NCBI RefSeq assembly: GCF_028735875.1 | Contig: NZ_CP117834.1 | Location: 2,034,001-2,098,000 of the forward strand | Length of the DNA stretch: 64,000 nucleotides | Reading direction: 5' to 3' | Origin: Shouchella hunanensis | Lineage (GTDB): Bacteria; Bacillota; Bacilli; Bacillales; Bacillaceae_D | Part shown: positions 1-9,270 of the stretch, in pieces | Layout of the letters: each line of letters begins with the position of its first letter | How positions within the stretch are numbered: position 1 is the stretch's first letter | The notes under the pieces: generated by a model | Database searches by the model: none | Told to the model about the DNA's origin: nothing | What the model saw: the letters and a program-made list of their open reading frames with translations, nothing else | Position numbers and translations under genes: made by a program

Positions 1-821
1 CGAGTGGACCGGAGAGTATTCAAGCAACGATGACAGGGGATGTAGAGTTTGGTGGAGCGTTTAACGGTGCCATCCTTCAGCTACAATATGCAGGGGCTGG
101 TGTGACATCGGTCATTCATTATTACGGGTCCGATGAAGAAACGTATGCAGGATACTATGTCTTGGAAGATAGCCCGATTAAAGAAGCGGACGATTTAATC
201 GGTGGAAATGTTGGTGTTAATACGTTAGGTGCCCATCATGAATTTTCAACAGTAGAGTATGCGCGACAGAATGGATTAACGAAAAGTCAGGTCGATGACA
301 TCGGTCGAATCATTATCCCTCCTGCGTCAGGTGAACAGGCGCTGCGTTCTGGGCAGTTGGAAGTAACGACGTTGAGCGGTATTATTCGAGATAAAGCATT
401 GGAAACAGGAGGTTTGCGCCCGCTCTTCAAAGATATCGATTTATTTGGTCCATTTAATGCTGGGAGTATCGTCTTTAGAGATGATTACATAGAAGAACAG
501 CCCGAGGCGGTCGAGGTATTTGTCAGTGGAATGGCAAGAGCCATTGAATGGATGAAAGAGAATGAAGCAGAAGTTGTGCGGGAACGAATGCGAACTATCG
601 TTGAAACAAGAGGTCGAAATGAACAAACGGATTTAATTGACTACTGGAAAAGCAGTGGAATCGAATCTCCTGGAGGTGCGATTCGTCAGATTGATTTTGA
701 GCGATGGGAAGATTGGTTAGTCGAAGAGGGGCGAATGTCAAAAGGTGAAACACAAATGGATGAGGTGTATACCAATCGGTTTAATCCATACCTGAACGAA
801 TTAGAGGAAGGAAGTGAATGA
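1..821 (+). CDS. ABC transporter substrate-binding protein, NitT/TauT type (5' truncated by window edge)
   Basis: The reading frame is open from base 3 without a start, so the protein begins outside the window; about 272 residues are visible. The fold is that of SsuA/TauA/NMT1-like periplasmic-type binding proteins: the visible stretches GGAFNGAILQ, a lobe containing GGNVGVNTLG and later MARAIEWMKEN followed by a C-terminal helical section are typical. In Gram-positives such proteins are lipid-anchored and deliver substrate to a membrane permease. The next two genes overlap or abut and encode the matching ATPase and permease, so the three form one importer. The ligand (sulfonate, taurine, nitrate, a pyrimidine such as HMP, or other) cannot be read from the sequence. 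Confidence 0.85.
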   Translation, partial: SGPESIQATMTGDVEFGGAFNGAILQLQYAGAGVTSVIHYYGSDEETYAGYYVLEDSPIKEADDLIGGNVGVNTLGAHHEFSTVEYARQNGLTKSQVDDIGRIIIPPASGEQALRSGQLEVTTLSGIIRDKALETGGLRPLFKDIDLFGPFNAGSIVFRDDYIEEQPEAVEVFVSGMARAIEWMKENEAEVVRERMRTIVETRGRNEQTDLIDYWKSSGIESPGGAIRQIDFERWEDWLVEEGRMSKGETQMDEVYTNRFNPYLNELEEGSE

Positions 822-1614
822 GGTGGGACACATCGCAATTAAAGTAGATAACTTGACTCATCAATTTAAAGGAAACCGAAACGAGACCGTGACCGCCATT
901 TCAAACTTAAGCCTGTCTGTTGAGAAAGGAGAATTCTTTGTTATAGTCGGCCCGAGCGGGTGTGGCAAATCGACCTTGCTTGATTTGCTTGCTGGGTTAC
1001 AGCTACCTACTCAAGGGCGCATCGTTGTAAATGGAAAGCAGGTGTCTAAACCGAGTTTAACTCGGGGGTTTGTGTTTCAACAATATGCCCTATTGCCATG
1101 GAGAACAACAATTGAAAATGTAGCCATTGGCTTAGAAGAATTAGGGTTAAAGCGAAAAGAACGTCTTGCCAAGGCGGCTTCGTATATTGAACTTGTCGGG
1201 TTAAAAGGGTTTGAAGAGACGTATCCCCATCAGTTATCGGGAGGAATGAAGCAACGGGTTGCCATTGCACGAAGCTTAGCCTATGACCCCGAGGTTCTTC
1301 TCATGGATGAACCATTTGGAGCACTTGATGCCCAAACACGAGAAAGTCTCCAATTAGAGTTACTGGAGATTTGGAGGAAAACGAATAAAACGATTGTATT
1401 TATTACACACAGCATTGACGAAGCAATTGTCCTCGGTCAACGTGTCGCGGTAATGAGTCAAAGACCTGGAAGAATCTCACATATTGTGGATACACCATTA
1501 TTTGAAACGAAAAAAAAGGAAGACCCCCGTTCATTACCAGCATTTGCTATGCATAGACAAAACGTATGGAACTTGCTACATGGAGAGGAGGAGGTGTATG
1601 CATGGAACGAATAA
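814..1614 (+). CDS. ABC transporter ATP-binding protein, SsuB/TauB type
   Basis: A 266-residue ATPase that powers the importer. Walker A is GPSGCGKST at residues 46-54, the Q-loop is VFQQ near 87-90, the ABC signature LSGGMKQ is at 141-147 and Walker B VLLMDEP at 161-167, followed by the D-loop ALD and the H-loop in FITHS. Family-typical length. It starts inside the last codons of the binding-protein gene (8-base overlap) and its end overlaps the permease gene, which indicates translational coupling. The closest well-known families are SsuB, TauB and ThiZ; substrate is not determined. Confidence 0.93.
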   Translation: MNEVGHIAIKVDNLTHQFKGNRNETVTAISNLSLSVEKGEFFVIVGPSGCGKSTLLDLLAGLQLPTQGRIVVNGKQVSKPSLTRGFVFQQYALLPWRTTIENVAIGLEELGLKRKERLAKAASYIELVGLKGFEETYPHQLSGGMKQRVAIARSLAYDPEVLLMDEPFGALDAQTRESLQLELLEIWRKTNKTIVFITHSIDEAIVLGQRVAVMSQRPGRISHIVDTPLFETKKKEDPRSLPAFAMHRQNVWNLLHGEEEVYAWNE

Positions 1615-2414
1615 CCCATGTGCCTGAAGCAAATCGGCAGTGGTCAGCGCGGTTTAACCGTTATGCTTTCCAGAGTCTATCATTTCTTAAGTCCATAACA
1701 GCCATTGCACTTTTCTTTTTGTTATGGGAAATCGCCCCTCGAATGGGTATGGTTGATGCTGTTTTTATGCCACCTTTCTCTACTGTTCTGGCAAGTGGCT
1801 TCGAGTTAGCTTTAAATGGGCAGTTGTTTTCACACATTAGTGCTAGCTTTACGCGGTCGATCATTGGATTTTTAGTAGGAATGATCATTGCGATTCCTCT
1901 TGGACTAGTAATTGGGTGGTTTACGACGTTTAGTAAATGGTTAACGCCCCTTTTAGAATTGTTTCGTAATACAGCAGCGCTAGCGGTGTTACCTGTTTTC
2001 ATCTTGTTGCTTGGAATAGGGGAACTCTCTAAAGTCACTGTTGTCATCTACGCATGTTTCTTTCCTATTCTCATTAGTACCATTAGTGCCGTTCGACATG
2101 TTGACCCTTTATATATAAAAGCAGGGAAATCGTTAGCGTTAACGCCTTACCGCTTGTTCATGAAGATAATCTTGCCAGCATCTGTACCAACGATTTTTGT
2201 CGGTCTTCGCCTGGCAGCAGCGTCATCTATTTTAGTTTTAGTTGCTGCGGAAATGATTGGAGCCAAAGCAGGGTTGGGTTATTTGATTATTAGCAGTCAA
2301 CATACATTTCAGATTCCACATATGTATGTGGGCATCCTGACCATCTCTATTATCGGTTTAGGGGTAAACGCGCTTCTTGTTTTTATTGAGAAAAAACTGT
2401 TGCATTGGAAATGA
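1602..2414 (+). CDS. ABC transporter permease, SsuC/TauC type
   Basis: A 270-residue membrane protein with about six transmembrane segments and the BPD_transp_1 pattern; the EAA-like cytoplasmic loop is visible around KSLALTPYRLFMKIILPASVPTIFVGL written in part here as the stretch near residues 175-200 (conserved G and P). The frame is open from 1566, but the ATG at 1602 is preceded by AGGAGG at an 8-base spacing and is the likely start; it then overlaps the ATPase gene by 13 bases. No terminator is obvious after the stop. It should form the channel of the importer whose binding protein and ATPase lie upstream. Confidence 0.9.
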   Translation: MERITHVPEANRQWSARFNRYAFQSLSFLKSITAIALFFLLWEIAPRMGMVDAVFMPPFSTVLASGFELALNGQLFSHISASFTRSIIGFLVGMIIAIPLGLVIGWFTTFSKWLTPLLELFRNTAALAVLPVFILLLGIGELSKVTVVIYACFFPILISTISAVRHVDPLYIKAGKSLALTPYRLFMKIILPASVPTIFVGLRLAAASSILVLVAAEMIGAKAGLGYLIISSQHTFQIPHMYVGILTISIIGLGVNALLVFIEKKLLHWK

Positions 2415-2851
2415 CATCTAAGTAGTGAAAAAAGCGCTTCAGACAGTGGTTCCTTGGGTTTTCACTCGTCTGGTGCGCTATTTTGTGCTGTTTGTACTTT
2501 CACTCTCTATTACCTTTTCCTACGAGATTCGTTTATACAGCTGTCTAACTACTCGGTGGGATGTGCAGAATCAGTCTGGTTTTTTGTCTATAAATAACGT
2601 TTCCTAGAATAGGAACAGTTGTCGCTATGTTCTTTTGCTTTAAAAGAATTGGAAGTGCTACAAGTAAAAAGGGAAACATGGCAATACATTGGAACAAAAC
2701 TAGCAAAAATCTCCTTCAACCAAAAAGCCTATATCATATAAGTTGCTCATTTGGTATGATTTACAGAATCATTGATAGTTTCATAGAAACCTATGTTTAG
2801 CTAACCTAATATTCGGGAATGAACGATAGGTAGTTTAAAAGGAGGGGGAGA

Positions 2852-3916
2852 ATGCGTTTTTTAAAAACAGTGACAGCCCTATCGATTATTGTCTTACTCC
2901 TGTTTATGACGTATGAACAAGTGAGCGCGTCCACAAACGTTGGTGTCGTTCAAAGTGATGCGCCATTAAACGTAAGGGATCTTCCTTCTGAAGAAGGTTC
3001 CATCATTGGGAAGCTCGAACCTGGAAATAAAATTGAATATTTTAACACGTCAACAGACTGGGTTAAAATCACGTATGCTGGACAAGTTGGCTATGTAAGT
3101 AAAGCATTTATTAGTGGCGCAACAAGTACAGAGGCAACGTCAACAACAGGGCATGTGGAGACGAAGACAGGTGTGATCGCCTCAACGGGTGGACTAAATG
3201 TTCGGTCTGGACCACAACAATCGGAAAGCGTTCTTGGGCAGTTGGCAAATGGTACACAAATTGATTACATTGACTTAGGGAATGACTGGGCGCAAATAAC
3301 CTATAACGGGGCAATTGGATTTATACATACTCATTACATACAATCTATGGTTACGTCACCTACAGTTACTCCTATTGTTAATAAGCCAACAGCTAAACAA
3401 GGGTTTAAAGTCGTACTTGACGCTGGACATGGCGGTTATGATTCGGGTGCCGTTGCAAATGGCCTCTTAGAAAAGCATGTAGTAAAAGCGTATAAGGATG
3501 AGCTAAAGCGAACGTTAGCAGCAGATGGCATTGAAGTTATTGAAACGCGAACAGGTGATGAGTTTGTTTCCCTTTCGAGTCGAGTGAACCAAGCAAATCA
3601 AGCGCAAGCAGATTTGTTTCTTAGCATTCATGCTAATAGTTTTGCCGATCCGAATGTTCGTGGTTTTGAGACTCATTACTACCAATCTAGTAAAGAGGCA
3701 AGCGTTATTAATAAGGAGATTCGCCGATTAAACTCTGGTTATACAAGAGGAATCTATCAGTCTAATTTCCAAGTTCTTCGCGATTCAAATGTTCCAGCTG
3801 TTTTAATTGAAGTTGGTTACTTAACAAATGCTGATGATGCCTACCGTATGCAAACCAATCAGCATCAACAAGAAGTAAGTGAAGCCGTTCGACGTGCGGT
3901 GCAACAATTAAAATAA
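2852..3916 (+). CDS. N-acetylmuramoyl-L-alanine amidase with two SH3b domains
   Basis: A 354-residue secreted cell-wall hydrolase. Residues 1-26 form a Sec signal peptide ending VSA. Two bacterial SH3 domains follow (about 28-88 and 107-165, each with the LNVR motif), then an Amidase_3 zinc-amidase domain from about 186. The expected zinc ligands are present: His193 in DAGHGG, Glu207, His260 in SIHANS, and the catalytic Glu320 in LIEVGY. It cleaves the bond between muramic acid and L-alanine in peptidoglycan. A strong site (GGAGGGGG) precedes the ATG and a terminator follows, so it is monocistronic. LytC/CwlC family. Confidence 0.93.
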   Translation: MRFLKTVTALSIIVLLLFMTYEQVSASTNVGVVQSDAPLNVRDLPSEEGSIIGKLEPGNKIEYFNTSTDWVKITYAGQVGYVSKAFISGATSTEATSTTGHVETKTGVIASTGGLNVRSGPQQSESVLGQLANGTQIDYIDLGNDWAQITYNGAIGFIHTHYIQSMVTSPTVTPIVNKPTAKQGFKVVLDAGHGGYDSGAVANGLLEKHVVKAYKDELKRTLAADGIEVIETRTGDEFVSLSSRVNQANQAQADLFLSIHANSFADPNVRGFETHYYQSSKEASVINKEIRRLNSGYTRGIYQSNFQVLRDSNVPAVLIEVGYLTNADDAYRMQTNQHQQEVSEAVRRAVQQLK

Positions 3917-3927
3917 GCTAGTAATAA

Positions 3928-3961
3928 GAAGCCTTTCTCAAAGAAGGTTTCTTATTTTTTT
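3928..3961 (+). terminator. Rho-independent terminator after the SH3b-amidase gene
   Basis: Stem AAGAAGCCTT / AAGGTTTCTT (one G-U pair) with an 8-base loop, followed by ATTTTTTTT. Confidence 0.85.
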
Positions 3962-4016
3962 TGCAGGATTTACTCTCGTTTTGTCGAAAGAAAAGAGGCA
4001 TAATGAGGTGATAAGA

Positions 4017-4172
4017 ATGGAAGTGTTTCAATCTATAGGGTTGGCGGTACTGCCAGTACTCATCATAGGTACGTTTGCGGTTTCCACCATTGCGATAACT
4101 GCTGTGAAGGAACAGAAGAAACAACTAGAACAGTTAGAAAGGCGACTTGCACAACTAGAACGACAATCATAG
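4017..4172 (+). CDS. Small single-span membrane protein with C-terminal charged coiled coil, 51 aa
   Basis: The frame opens at 3981 with TTG, but the ATG at 4017 has a GAGGTG site six bases upstream and gives a sensible protein: an N-terminal hydrophobic helix (about residues 7-29) followed by a Lys/Gln/Glu/Leu-rich amphipathic helix with heptad spacing (KKQLEQLERRLAQLER). The topology resembles small scaffold or YrzO-like membrane proteins, but I do not recognise a family. The acetyltransferase gene starts 18 bases downstream, so the two are probably cotranscribed. Function unknown. Confidence 0.6.
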   Translation: MEVFQSIGLAVLPVLIIGTFAVSTIAITAVKEQKKQLEQLERRLAQLERQS

Positions 4173-4190
4173 AGAAGAGGATGTGCCATC

Positions 4191-4739
4191 ATGTTTGCAC
4201 GTAAACTAACAGGACAACTGACACTGAAACTAATTGATTTTCAAGATGCTGATGCGATTTTCACATTAACGAATGAAAATCGGACGTACTTAAAAGAATG
4301 GCTCCCCTGGCTCGATCATATTAAAGAAGTAGGTGATACCGCTACGTTTATTCGACGCTGTTTGCAGAGTCACGCAGATAACAATGGGCTTCATACGGTT
4401 ATTATCTATGACGGTCATGTAGTCGGAATGGCGAGTTTTAATACGTTGAACTGGGCAAATAAAACAGCCTCCATTGGTTACTGGGTGAGTGAAAAGGTTC
4501 AAGGTAGAGGCATTGTCACAGCCGTGGCCCATGACTTAACAAACTATGCTTTCCGACAACTAAACATGAACAAAGTCGAAATTCGTGCCGCTTCCGGAAA
4601 TCGAAAGAGTCAAAGAGTTCCGATGAAGCTTGGCTTTACAAATGAAGGGACGATCAGACAAGCAGAATGGTTGTACGATCATTATGTAGATCATGTTGTA
4701 TTTGGAATGTTGGCGTCTGAATGGGGAAAGACCGAGTGA
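4191..4739 (+). CDS. GNAT N-acetyltransferase, RimJ/RimL/YdaF family
   Basis: A 182-residue GNAT protein of the RimL type that transfers acetyl from acetyl-CoA to an amino group, classically N-termini of ribosomal proteins. The N-terminal NENRTYLKEWLPWLD and the C-terminal N-x-x-S..LGFTNEGT..AEWLYDHYVDHVV pattern are characteristic; the acetyl-CoA pyrophosphate loop is in EKVQGRGIVTA (Q/RxxGxG/A). RBS AGAGGATG precedes the ATG. Substrate is not known. One oddity is RKSQRVPMKLGF, where most relatives have N-x-x-S-x-x-V/I, so the pattern is essentially intact. Confidence 0.85.
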   Translation: MFARKLTGQLTLKLIDFQDADAIFTLTNENRTYLKEWLPWLDHIKEVGDTATFIRRCLQSHADNNGLHTVIIYDGHVVGMASFNTLNWANKTASIGYWVSEKVQGRGIVTAVAHDLTNYAFRQLNMNKVEIRAASGNRKSQRVPMKLGFTNEGTIRQAEWLYDHYVDHVVFGMLASEWGKTE

Positions 4740-4757
4740 ATGAGCTCGGTCTTTATT
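4727..4757 (+). terminator. Rho-independent terminator
   Basis: Perfect 10-bp stem AAAGACCGAG / CTCGGTCTTT that includes the stop codon region of the acetyltransferase gene, followed by ATT. Confidence 0.8.
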
Positions 4758-4814
4758 AAGGTTACTAGTGGGCATGTTGTACATGTCTTTTGTAAGAATG
4801 AGCCTGGAAAGTAA

Positions 4815-5069
4815 GGAACGAAACGATGTCGTTTCAAACCCCTGGAAGAATTAGAGACAATTGTGTTAATGGAGAAGGAAGGGACGACTCTTCACGAGTA
4901 AGATGTCATTTCCATTCGTGAGGTTTGTTACATCTCGTTTCTTGTAAGACAGAAGACATTGGTTCCTAATGATGGCGATACTCTTTTTGTGTTAGGTGCA
5001 AACAAGGTTAAAGCAGGGAGTAAAGCTTCTATTAGCATTGTATTGTTACCGAAGCCACAGACGCTGTAA
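4815..5069 (+). pseudogene. Possible decayed coding remnant
   Basis: This sits in a 430-base stretch without a normal gene. One frame reads 85 codons with a single internal stop (TAA after ...TTLHE), and the part after it (VPNDGDTLFVLGANKVKAG and following) looks protein-like. No start with a ribosome site can be seen. I do not recognise the family. It may be the tail of a lost gene or chance. Confidence 0.25.
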
Positions 5070-5171
5070 GTTGTAACATCCTGCTATTTTTGCTAAATGA
5101 CAGTATGTCTTTGAAAACGAATGGGTATATTGAAACGATAACGTTCATTTTTCTAGTGAAGGGTGATCATC

Positions 5172-5780
5172 ATGTCCAAATCGGTTCGAATGGAGAAAGC
5201 ATCGCCTTGTTCGAGGGTGGGCGCTAAGCTAAACATAATGGCTATTGAAAGCATGGCTCAAACAATTGTTGGTTCAGACGATCCTGCTATTATAGAAGAA
5301 ACGATGAAAGGATTGTGGGAAGGGAAAAACAATCGCTTCAGCCACGAATTTGCTTATGAAGCAAAAGTAGGTAACAAAACACTTGGAATGATTACGTGCT
5401 ACCCAACAAGCGTCATGAATCAATTAGTTCTTCCGACAGCCAAACAAATTTTGCACATAAGACGATTTGCTATGGTCAACTATGCAGTCAAGAATGTGCG
5501 TACCCTCTATGCCATGATGACGATGGAGGAAGGGAAGAAGGATGAGTTTCATATAGGTGCGATGGCCATACTACCTGAAAGCAGAGGGCTAGGTATTGGT
5601 GGAATGCTGCTTCATTATGCTGAAGCGCGTGCGAAAGATTGCTCTTTTAAGAAACTATCGCTAACGGTTCGAGAAAACAATCCCCGTGCGAAGCAGTTAT
5701 ACGAGCGGGTTGGCTATCAAGTTGTAGGAAAGATTGATCAAGGATCTTTTAAACTTTTTCGGATGGTTAAAGCGGTGTAG
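5172..5780 (+). CDS. GNAT family N-acetyltransferase
   Basis: A 202-residue acetyltransferase. The frame opens with GTG at 5163, but the ATG at 5172 has AAGGGTGAT at good spacing. The acetyl-CoA-binding motif A is clear in the C-terminal half: [20 protein letters not shown], with the R-G-L-G-I-G loop, then motif B with [13 protein letters not shown]. The N-terminal third ([13 protein letters not shown]) is less typical. The DUF2200 gene follows 30 bases later with its own site, suggesting one transcript. Substrate unknown. Confidence 0.85.
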   Translation: MSKSVRMEKASPCSRVGAKLNIMAIESMAQTIVGSDDPAIIEETMKGLWEGKNNRFSHEFAYEAKVGNKTLGMITCYPTSVMNQLVLPTAKQILHIRRFAMVNYAVKNVRTLYAMMTMEEGKKDEFHIGAMAILPESRGLGIGGMLLHYAEARAKDCSFKKLSLTVRENNPRAKQLYERVGYQVVGKIDQGSFKLFRMVKAV

Positions 5781-5809
5781 CAGTAGAAAATCAAGAAAGG
5801 AGCGAACGT

Positions 5810-6160
5810 ATGGCTAAGCATAAAATTTACACGATGCCGTTTGCAAGCGTTTATCCACATTATGTGAATAAGGTTGAAAGAAAAGGCCGGACAAAAGCCG
5901 AGCTCGATGAGGTCATTCAATGGTTAACTGGCTATCGTCCAGAAGCGCTAGAAGCGCATTTGGAAAAGCAAACAGATATGGAATCGTTTTTTTCAGGTGC
6001 CCCAATCATGAACCCATCACGGTCTCTTATTAAAGGTGTTATATGTGGTGTTCGGGTGGAAGATATTGAAGAACCACTTATGAGAGAAATTCGTTACTTG
6101 GATAAATTAGTAGATGAGCTGGCAAGAGGTAAGGCAATGGAGAAGGTATTACGAGGCTAG
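5810..6160 (+). CDS. DUF2200 domain-containing protein
   Basis: A 116-residue protein recognisable as the DUF2200 family by [16 protein letters not shown] at the N-terminus, the K..R.T..ELD..I.WLTGY block and [21 protein letters not shown]. Length matches the family. The RBS AGAAAGGAGCG lies seven bases before the ATG. No biochemical function is established for this family to my knowledge. It is likely cotranscribed with the preceding acetyltransferase. Confidence 0.88.
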   Translation: MAKHKIYTMPFASVYPHYVNKVERKGRTKAELDEVIQWLTGYRPEALEAHLEKQTDMESFFSGAPIMNPSRSLIKGVICGVRVEDIEEPLMREIRYLDKLVDELARGKAMEKVLRG

Positions 6161-6315
6161 TGAACGGTCGCAACCCACTTTTCTAGTTATCCAAGTCGCT
6201 TCGTTTAGTTTCGCTTGGGATACTTAATCACTTTGAGGTGCGTACTTGTTTAGAAGAATGCTTAGGTTTATAGTCAATTTGAAACAAAAAATCTTAACGA
6301 TGAAGGTGAGAATCC

Positions 6316-7092
6316 ATGAGATTTCAGGATAAAGTTGTATTAATAACAGGTGCTTCTGGAGGGATTGGGATAAAGGCAGCAGAGCTTTTTCAAGCGGAAG
6401 GAGCTAAACTCGCTTTAGTCGATTTAAATAAAGAAGCTTTAGAGAAAGCATCTGTTGAAGCAAACCTAGACAAAGACAAAACATTGCTAGTAGCTGGAGA
6501 TGTTTCTAAAGAGAATGATGTCCAAGCATTTGTAGAGAATACTGTTGATCACTATGGACAAATTGATATTTTTATTAATAATGCAGGAATTAATGGTGAA
6601 TTTGGTTTGTTAACCGAACAAACCCTTGATAATTTTCAAAATGTCTTAAATGTAAATACAACAGGTGTGTTTCTTGGGCTGAAGTACGTGATGCAAGTGA
6701 TGAAAAAACAACAAAATGGTGTTATCGTGAATACAGCTTCCAACGGTGGGCTGCTTGGCGCACCTGGAATGGGTCCTTATGTGGCGTCAAAACATGCTGT
6801 GATTGCATTAACGAAAACGGCTGCTTTGGAAGGTGCTGCGGAAAATATTCGCGTTGTAGCTGTTGCACCTTCTGGAGTAGATACAGCCATGATTCGTTCA
6901 ATTGAACAAAATACAAACCCAGATAACGTCGATGAAGCACGTAAACAATTCGAAGCGAGTGTTCCGCTTAATCGCTATGCAACAGTAGAAGAGATTGCTA
7001 AACTAATGTTGTTTTTATCCTCTGAAGAGGCATCCTTTATCACGGGTAGCTATTATCGGATTGATGGTGGACAAGGGGCAACGTCTGTTTAA
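6316..7092 (+). CDS. SDR family NAD(P)-dependent oxidoreductase
   Basis: A classical short-chain dehydrogenase of 258 residues. The cofactor-binding TGASGGIG is at 11-18, NNAG at 88-91, and the catalytic Ser142, Tyr155 and Lys159 (YVASK) are all present. Asp36 in LVDLNK after beta-strand 2 suggests preference for NAD over NADP. The C-terminal SSEEASFITGSYYRIDGG is the usual SDR end. RBS GAAGGTGAGAATCC precedes the ATG. The substrate cannot be told; relatives are often annotated glucose 1-dehydrogenase or 3-oxoacyl reductase. Confidence 0.92.
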   Translation: MRFQDKVVLITGASGGIGIKAAELFQAEGAKLALVDLNKEALEKASVEANLDKDKTLLVAGDVSKENDVQAFVENTVDHYGQIDIFINNAGINGEFGLLTEQTLDNFQNVLNVNTTGVFLGLKYVMQVMKKQQNGVIVNTASNGGLLGAPGMGPYVASKHAVIALTKTAALEGAAENIRVVAVAPSGVDTAMIRSIEQNTNPDNVDEARKQFEASVPLNRYATVEEIAKLMLFLSSEEASFITGSYYRIDGGQGATSV

Positions 7093-7240
7093 ATAGCGTT
7101 GATGAATCGAAAAAGACGTAAATGTGAAAGAACCTTGTATTCTTTTCGTTAGGTTTTGAATTTCGTCTATTTCCTGCTATGCTAGATCTACAAAAAACTA
7201 ATGGATAGGGTCTATGGATAAAAAAGGAGGCGATGTAAAA

Positions 7241-7693
7241 GTGGCTAGGAAGGTTCTCTATGTCTTCATTGCACTTTTACTTGTCAGTGTAGCAGGTATT
7301 GTTTTAGTGAATTACATTCCTGAGGAGACGACGATAGAAGAAGAGATTACTCGTTATGAAAGTGAAAACGGTGAAATCACATCTATTCAAATCATACAAG
7401 AGTCAAGTGAACGTTCACATTCAACCAGAAGAGAAGTGACGATAGATGACCGTGATAAAATCATGGAACTCTTTGATGGAGCGACCGAACTCGTTCCGAA
7501 TGACCGTGCACCAACGGTAACGTATCATCTAGAAGTTGAAACAACAGAGCAATCCATTTATACAGCACCGACCATTCTTGTGAGCGATGCCACCTTTGCC
7601 TGGGGAGAGAATCGCTTTCATGTTAATGGAGAAAATACGTTATTTGAAGCGATTGAAACAGGTGATTTTGATTGGACGACTGACGAAGAATAG
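7241..7693 (+). CDS. Hypothetical exported or membrane-anchored protein, 150 aa
   Basis: The frame is open from an ATG at 7214, but AAAGGAGG sits about ten bases before the GTG at 7241, which gives MARKVLYVFIALLLVSVAGIV as an N-terminal membrane anchor or signal peptide. The rest is acidic and predicted extracytoplasmic, rich in beta-strand pattern (EITSIQIIQESSE...TVTYHLEVETTE). No conserved domain recognised. A terminator follows directly, so it is monocistronic or the last gene. Function unknown. Confidence 0.65.
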   Translation: MARKVLYVFIALLLVSVAGIVLVNYIPEETTIEEEITRYESENGEITSIQIIQESSERSHSTRREVTIDDRDKIMELFDGATELVPNDRAPTVTYHLEVETTEQSIYTAPTILVSDATFAWGENRFHVNGENTLFEAIETGDFDWTTDEE

Positions 7694-7700
7694 CTCGATA

Positions 7701-7731
7701 GAGAGGCCTTTTGCGAAGGTCTCTTTTTTTT
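7701..7731 (+). terminator. Rho-independent terminator
   Basis: Stem AGAGGCCTT / AAGGTCTCT with a five-base loop, followed by eight or more T. Confidence 0.88.
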
Positions 7732-7837
7732 ATTTAACGATTCATTTTAGTGGTAGATTATCTGCCCACTTCTCTTAAGAAAGTGGAAAACTTTGTTAAG
7801 CTAAAGTAAACAAAGGTAGATGGAGGGAGTGTGGCAA

Positions 7838-9166
7838 ATGAAGAAACAGGTAGGACTAGCAGTTGGGATAGGTGTAGGTAGTACCCTTGCAACTCAAGGA
7901 GTCTATGCAGAAGAATTTCCTTTACATACAATGGATGCTCAGGAGGCAGAAGGTCAACATTATGTACCCTCAACAGTGGACAATGTTCGCTGGGGAGAAC
8001 TACCAAACCGGACAAGTGCACCGGTATTAAAGATGGAATCAGGCGAAACCATTACATTTGATACAGTTTCAGCTGAAGGGCTACTTGATGATCAAGGCAG
8101 AGATCCTGTTTCTTACTTTGGTCAGTATGGTGTGAAGCCAAAAGATATTCTTTCCGAAGCGATTGCCATTGCGGAATCCGATATTGTCAATCTATTCGGC
8201 GAACATGGCCCTCATATTGTGACAGGGCCAGTTGAAATTAAAGGGGCAGAACCAGGCGATGTATTAAAAGTAGAAACGTTGTCACTCACGCCGCGGGTTC
8301 CATACGGCGTTATTTCAAACCGACACGGTCGTGGTGCATTACCTGGAGAATTTCCTGAAAATGAAGGACCAGCTGAAGAAGCAAGTGTTGAAAATCCAGA
8401 ATGGTTTCATAACGTATCCGTTTTCACCCCTATTACAATGCGAAACGGGCAATGGTATGGTGAAATTCCAGGAGAAGATGTGTTTTTTCCACTTCAACCT
8501 TTCATGGGAATGATGGGCGTTGCAACCGACACGACCGAAAGAGTAGACAGTGTCCCTCCTACCCGAACAGGTGGGAATATTGATATCAATGACTTAGGTG
8601 TAGGGTCAACCCTTTACTTACCGATTGAAGTGGAAGGCGGCCTGTTTTACACTGGTGATCCTCATTTTTCACAAGGAGATGGGGAAGTCGCGTTGAGTGC
8701 TCTTGAAGGGTCGCTTCGGGTAACCTTTCGTTTGTCGTTATTAAAAAAAGGTGATCCAGGTATACCCGGAAACGCTCATACGTTTACCCAACCAATTGGT
8801 GAAACAGAAGACTATTGGTTGCCAATTGGTCTTGATGAAGATTTAAATGAAGCGATGAAAGATGCCACACGTCAATCGATCGACTTCTTGGAGCATCATT
8901 ACGGTATGGACCGTGCTAAAGCACTTGCTTACTTAAGCGCAGCAACAGATTTTGAAGTTTCACAAGTAGTGGATCGAACGAAAGGAATTAATGGAAAAAT
9001 TCGAAAAGCGGATTTTGAAAAAAGGCTGCCCAATGAAGTAGCAGCAACAACAGAAGGTGGACAGTTACCACAGACATCGACTAACTATGTTGCGTGGATA
9101 ATTGGGGGCTTAAGTGTTGTAGGAGCAGCTTTTGCACTAGGTAGAAGAAAGAAACGATCTGTATAA
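7838..9166 (+). CDS. Secreted, sortase-anchored acetamidase/formamidase family protein
   Basis: A 442-residue protein. The ATG at 7838 is chosen because GGAGGGAG lies upstream; an in-frame ATG at 7820 would put six extra residues before the signal peptide (KKQVGLAVGIGVGSTLATQ, cleaved near YA-EE). The body matches the FmdA_AmdA family, which hydrolyses formamide or acetamide to ammonia and the acid: HYVPSTVDNVRWGELPN, the GPHIVTGPVEIKGAEPGDVLKVE block, GMMGVA, PTRTGGNIDI and GDPHFSQGDGEVA. The C-terminus has LPQTS at 410-414, a hydrophobic segment and the tail RRKKRSV, i.e. a cell-wall sorting signal. Most characterised members are cytoplasmic, so surface anchoring is unusual. Confidence 0.88.
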   Translation: MKKQVGLAVGIGVGSTLATQGVYAEEFPLHTMDAQEAEGQHYVPSTVDNVRWGELPNRTSAPVLKMESGETITFDTVSAEGLLDDQGRDPVSYFGQYGVKPKDILSEAIAIAESDIVNLFGEHGPHIVTGPVEIKGAEPGDVLKVETLSLTPRVPYGVISNRHGRGALPGEFPENEGPAEEASVENPEWFHNVSVFTPITMRNGQWYGEIPGEDVFFPLQPFMGMMGVATDTTERVDSVPPTRTGGNIDINDLGVGSTLYLPIEVEGGLFYTGDPHFSQGDGEVALSALEGSLRVTFRLSLLKKGDPGIPGNAHTFTQPIGETEDYWLPIGLDEDLNEAMKDATRQSIDFLEHHYGMDRAKALAYLSAATDFEVSQVVDRTKGINGKIRKADFEKRLPNEVAATTEGGQLPQTSTNYVAWIIGGLSVVGAAFALGRRKKRSV

Positions 9167-9205
9167 GAAAAAGAGGCTCAGCATGGCTGTGTCTCTTTTT
9201 CTTTT
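9166..9205 (+). terminator. Rho-independent terminator
   Basis: Stem AGAAAAAGAG / CTCTTTTTCT (10 bp) around a 17-base loop, starting at the stop codon of the acetamidase gene. Confidence 0.75.
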
Positions 9206-9270
9206 CATGTAAATGAAACATTTTGTTCCAGTAACCGTAGAACATACAAAGGAAACAAGGAGGCGACGGC

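Noticed and set aside
2425-2607. 60-codon frame after the ABC permease gene
   Set aside because: GTG start without ribosome site, hydrophobic start then low-complexity mixed sequence; looks like chance.
6188-6222. Hairpin ATCCAAG...CTTGGGAT after the DUF2200 gene
   Set aside because: Imperfect stem and no T tract; too weak to call a terminator.
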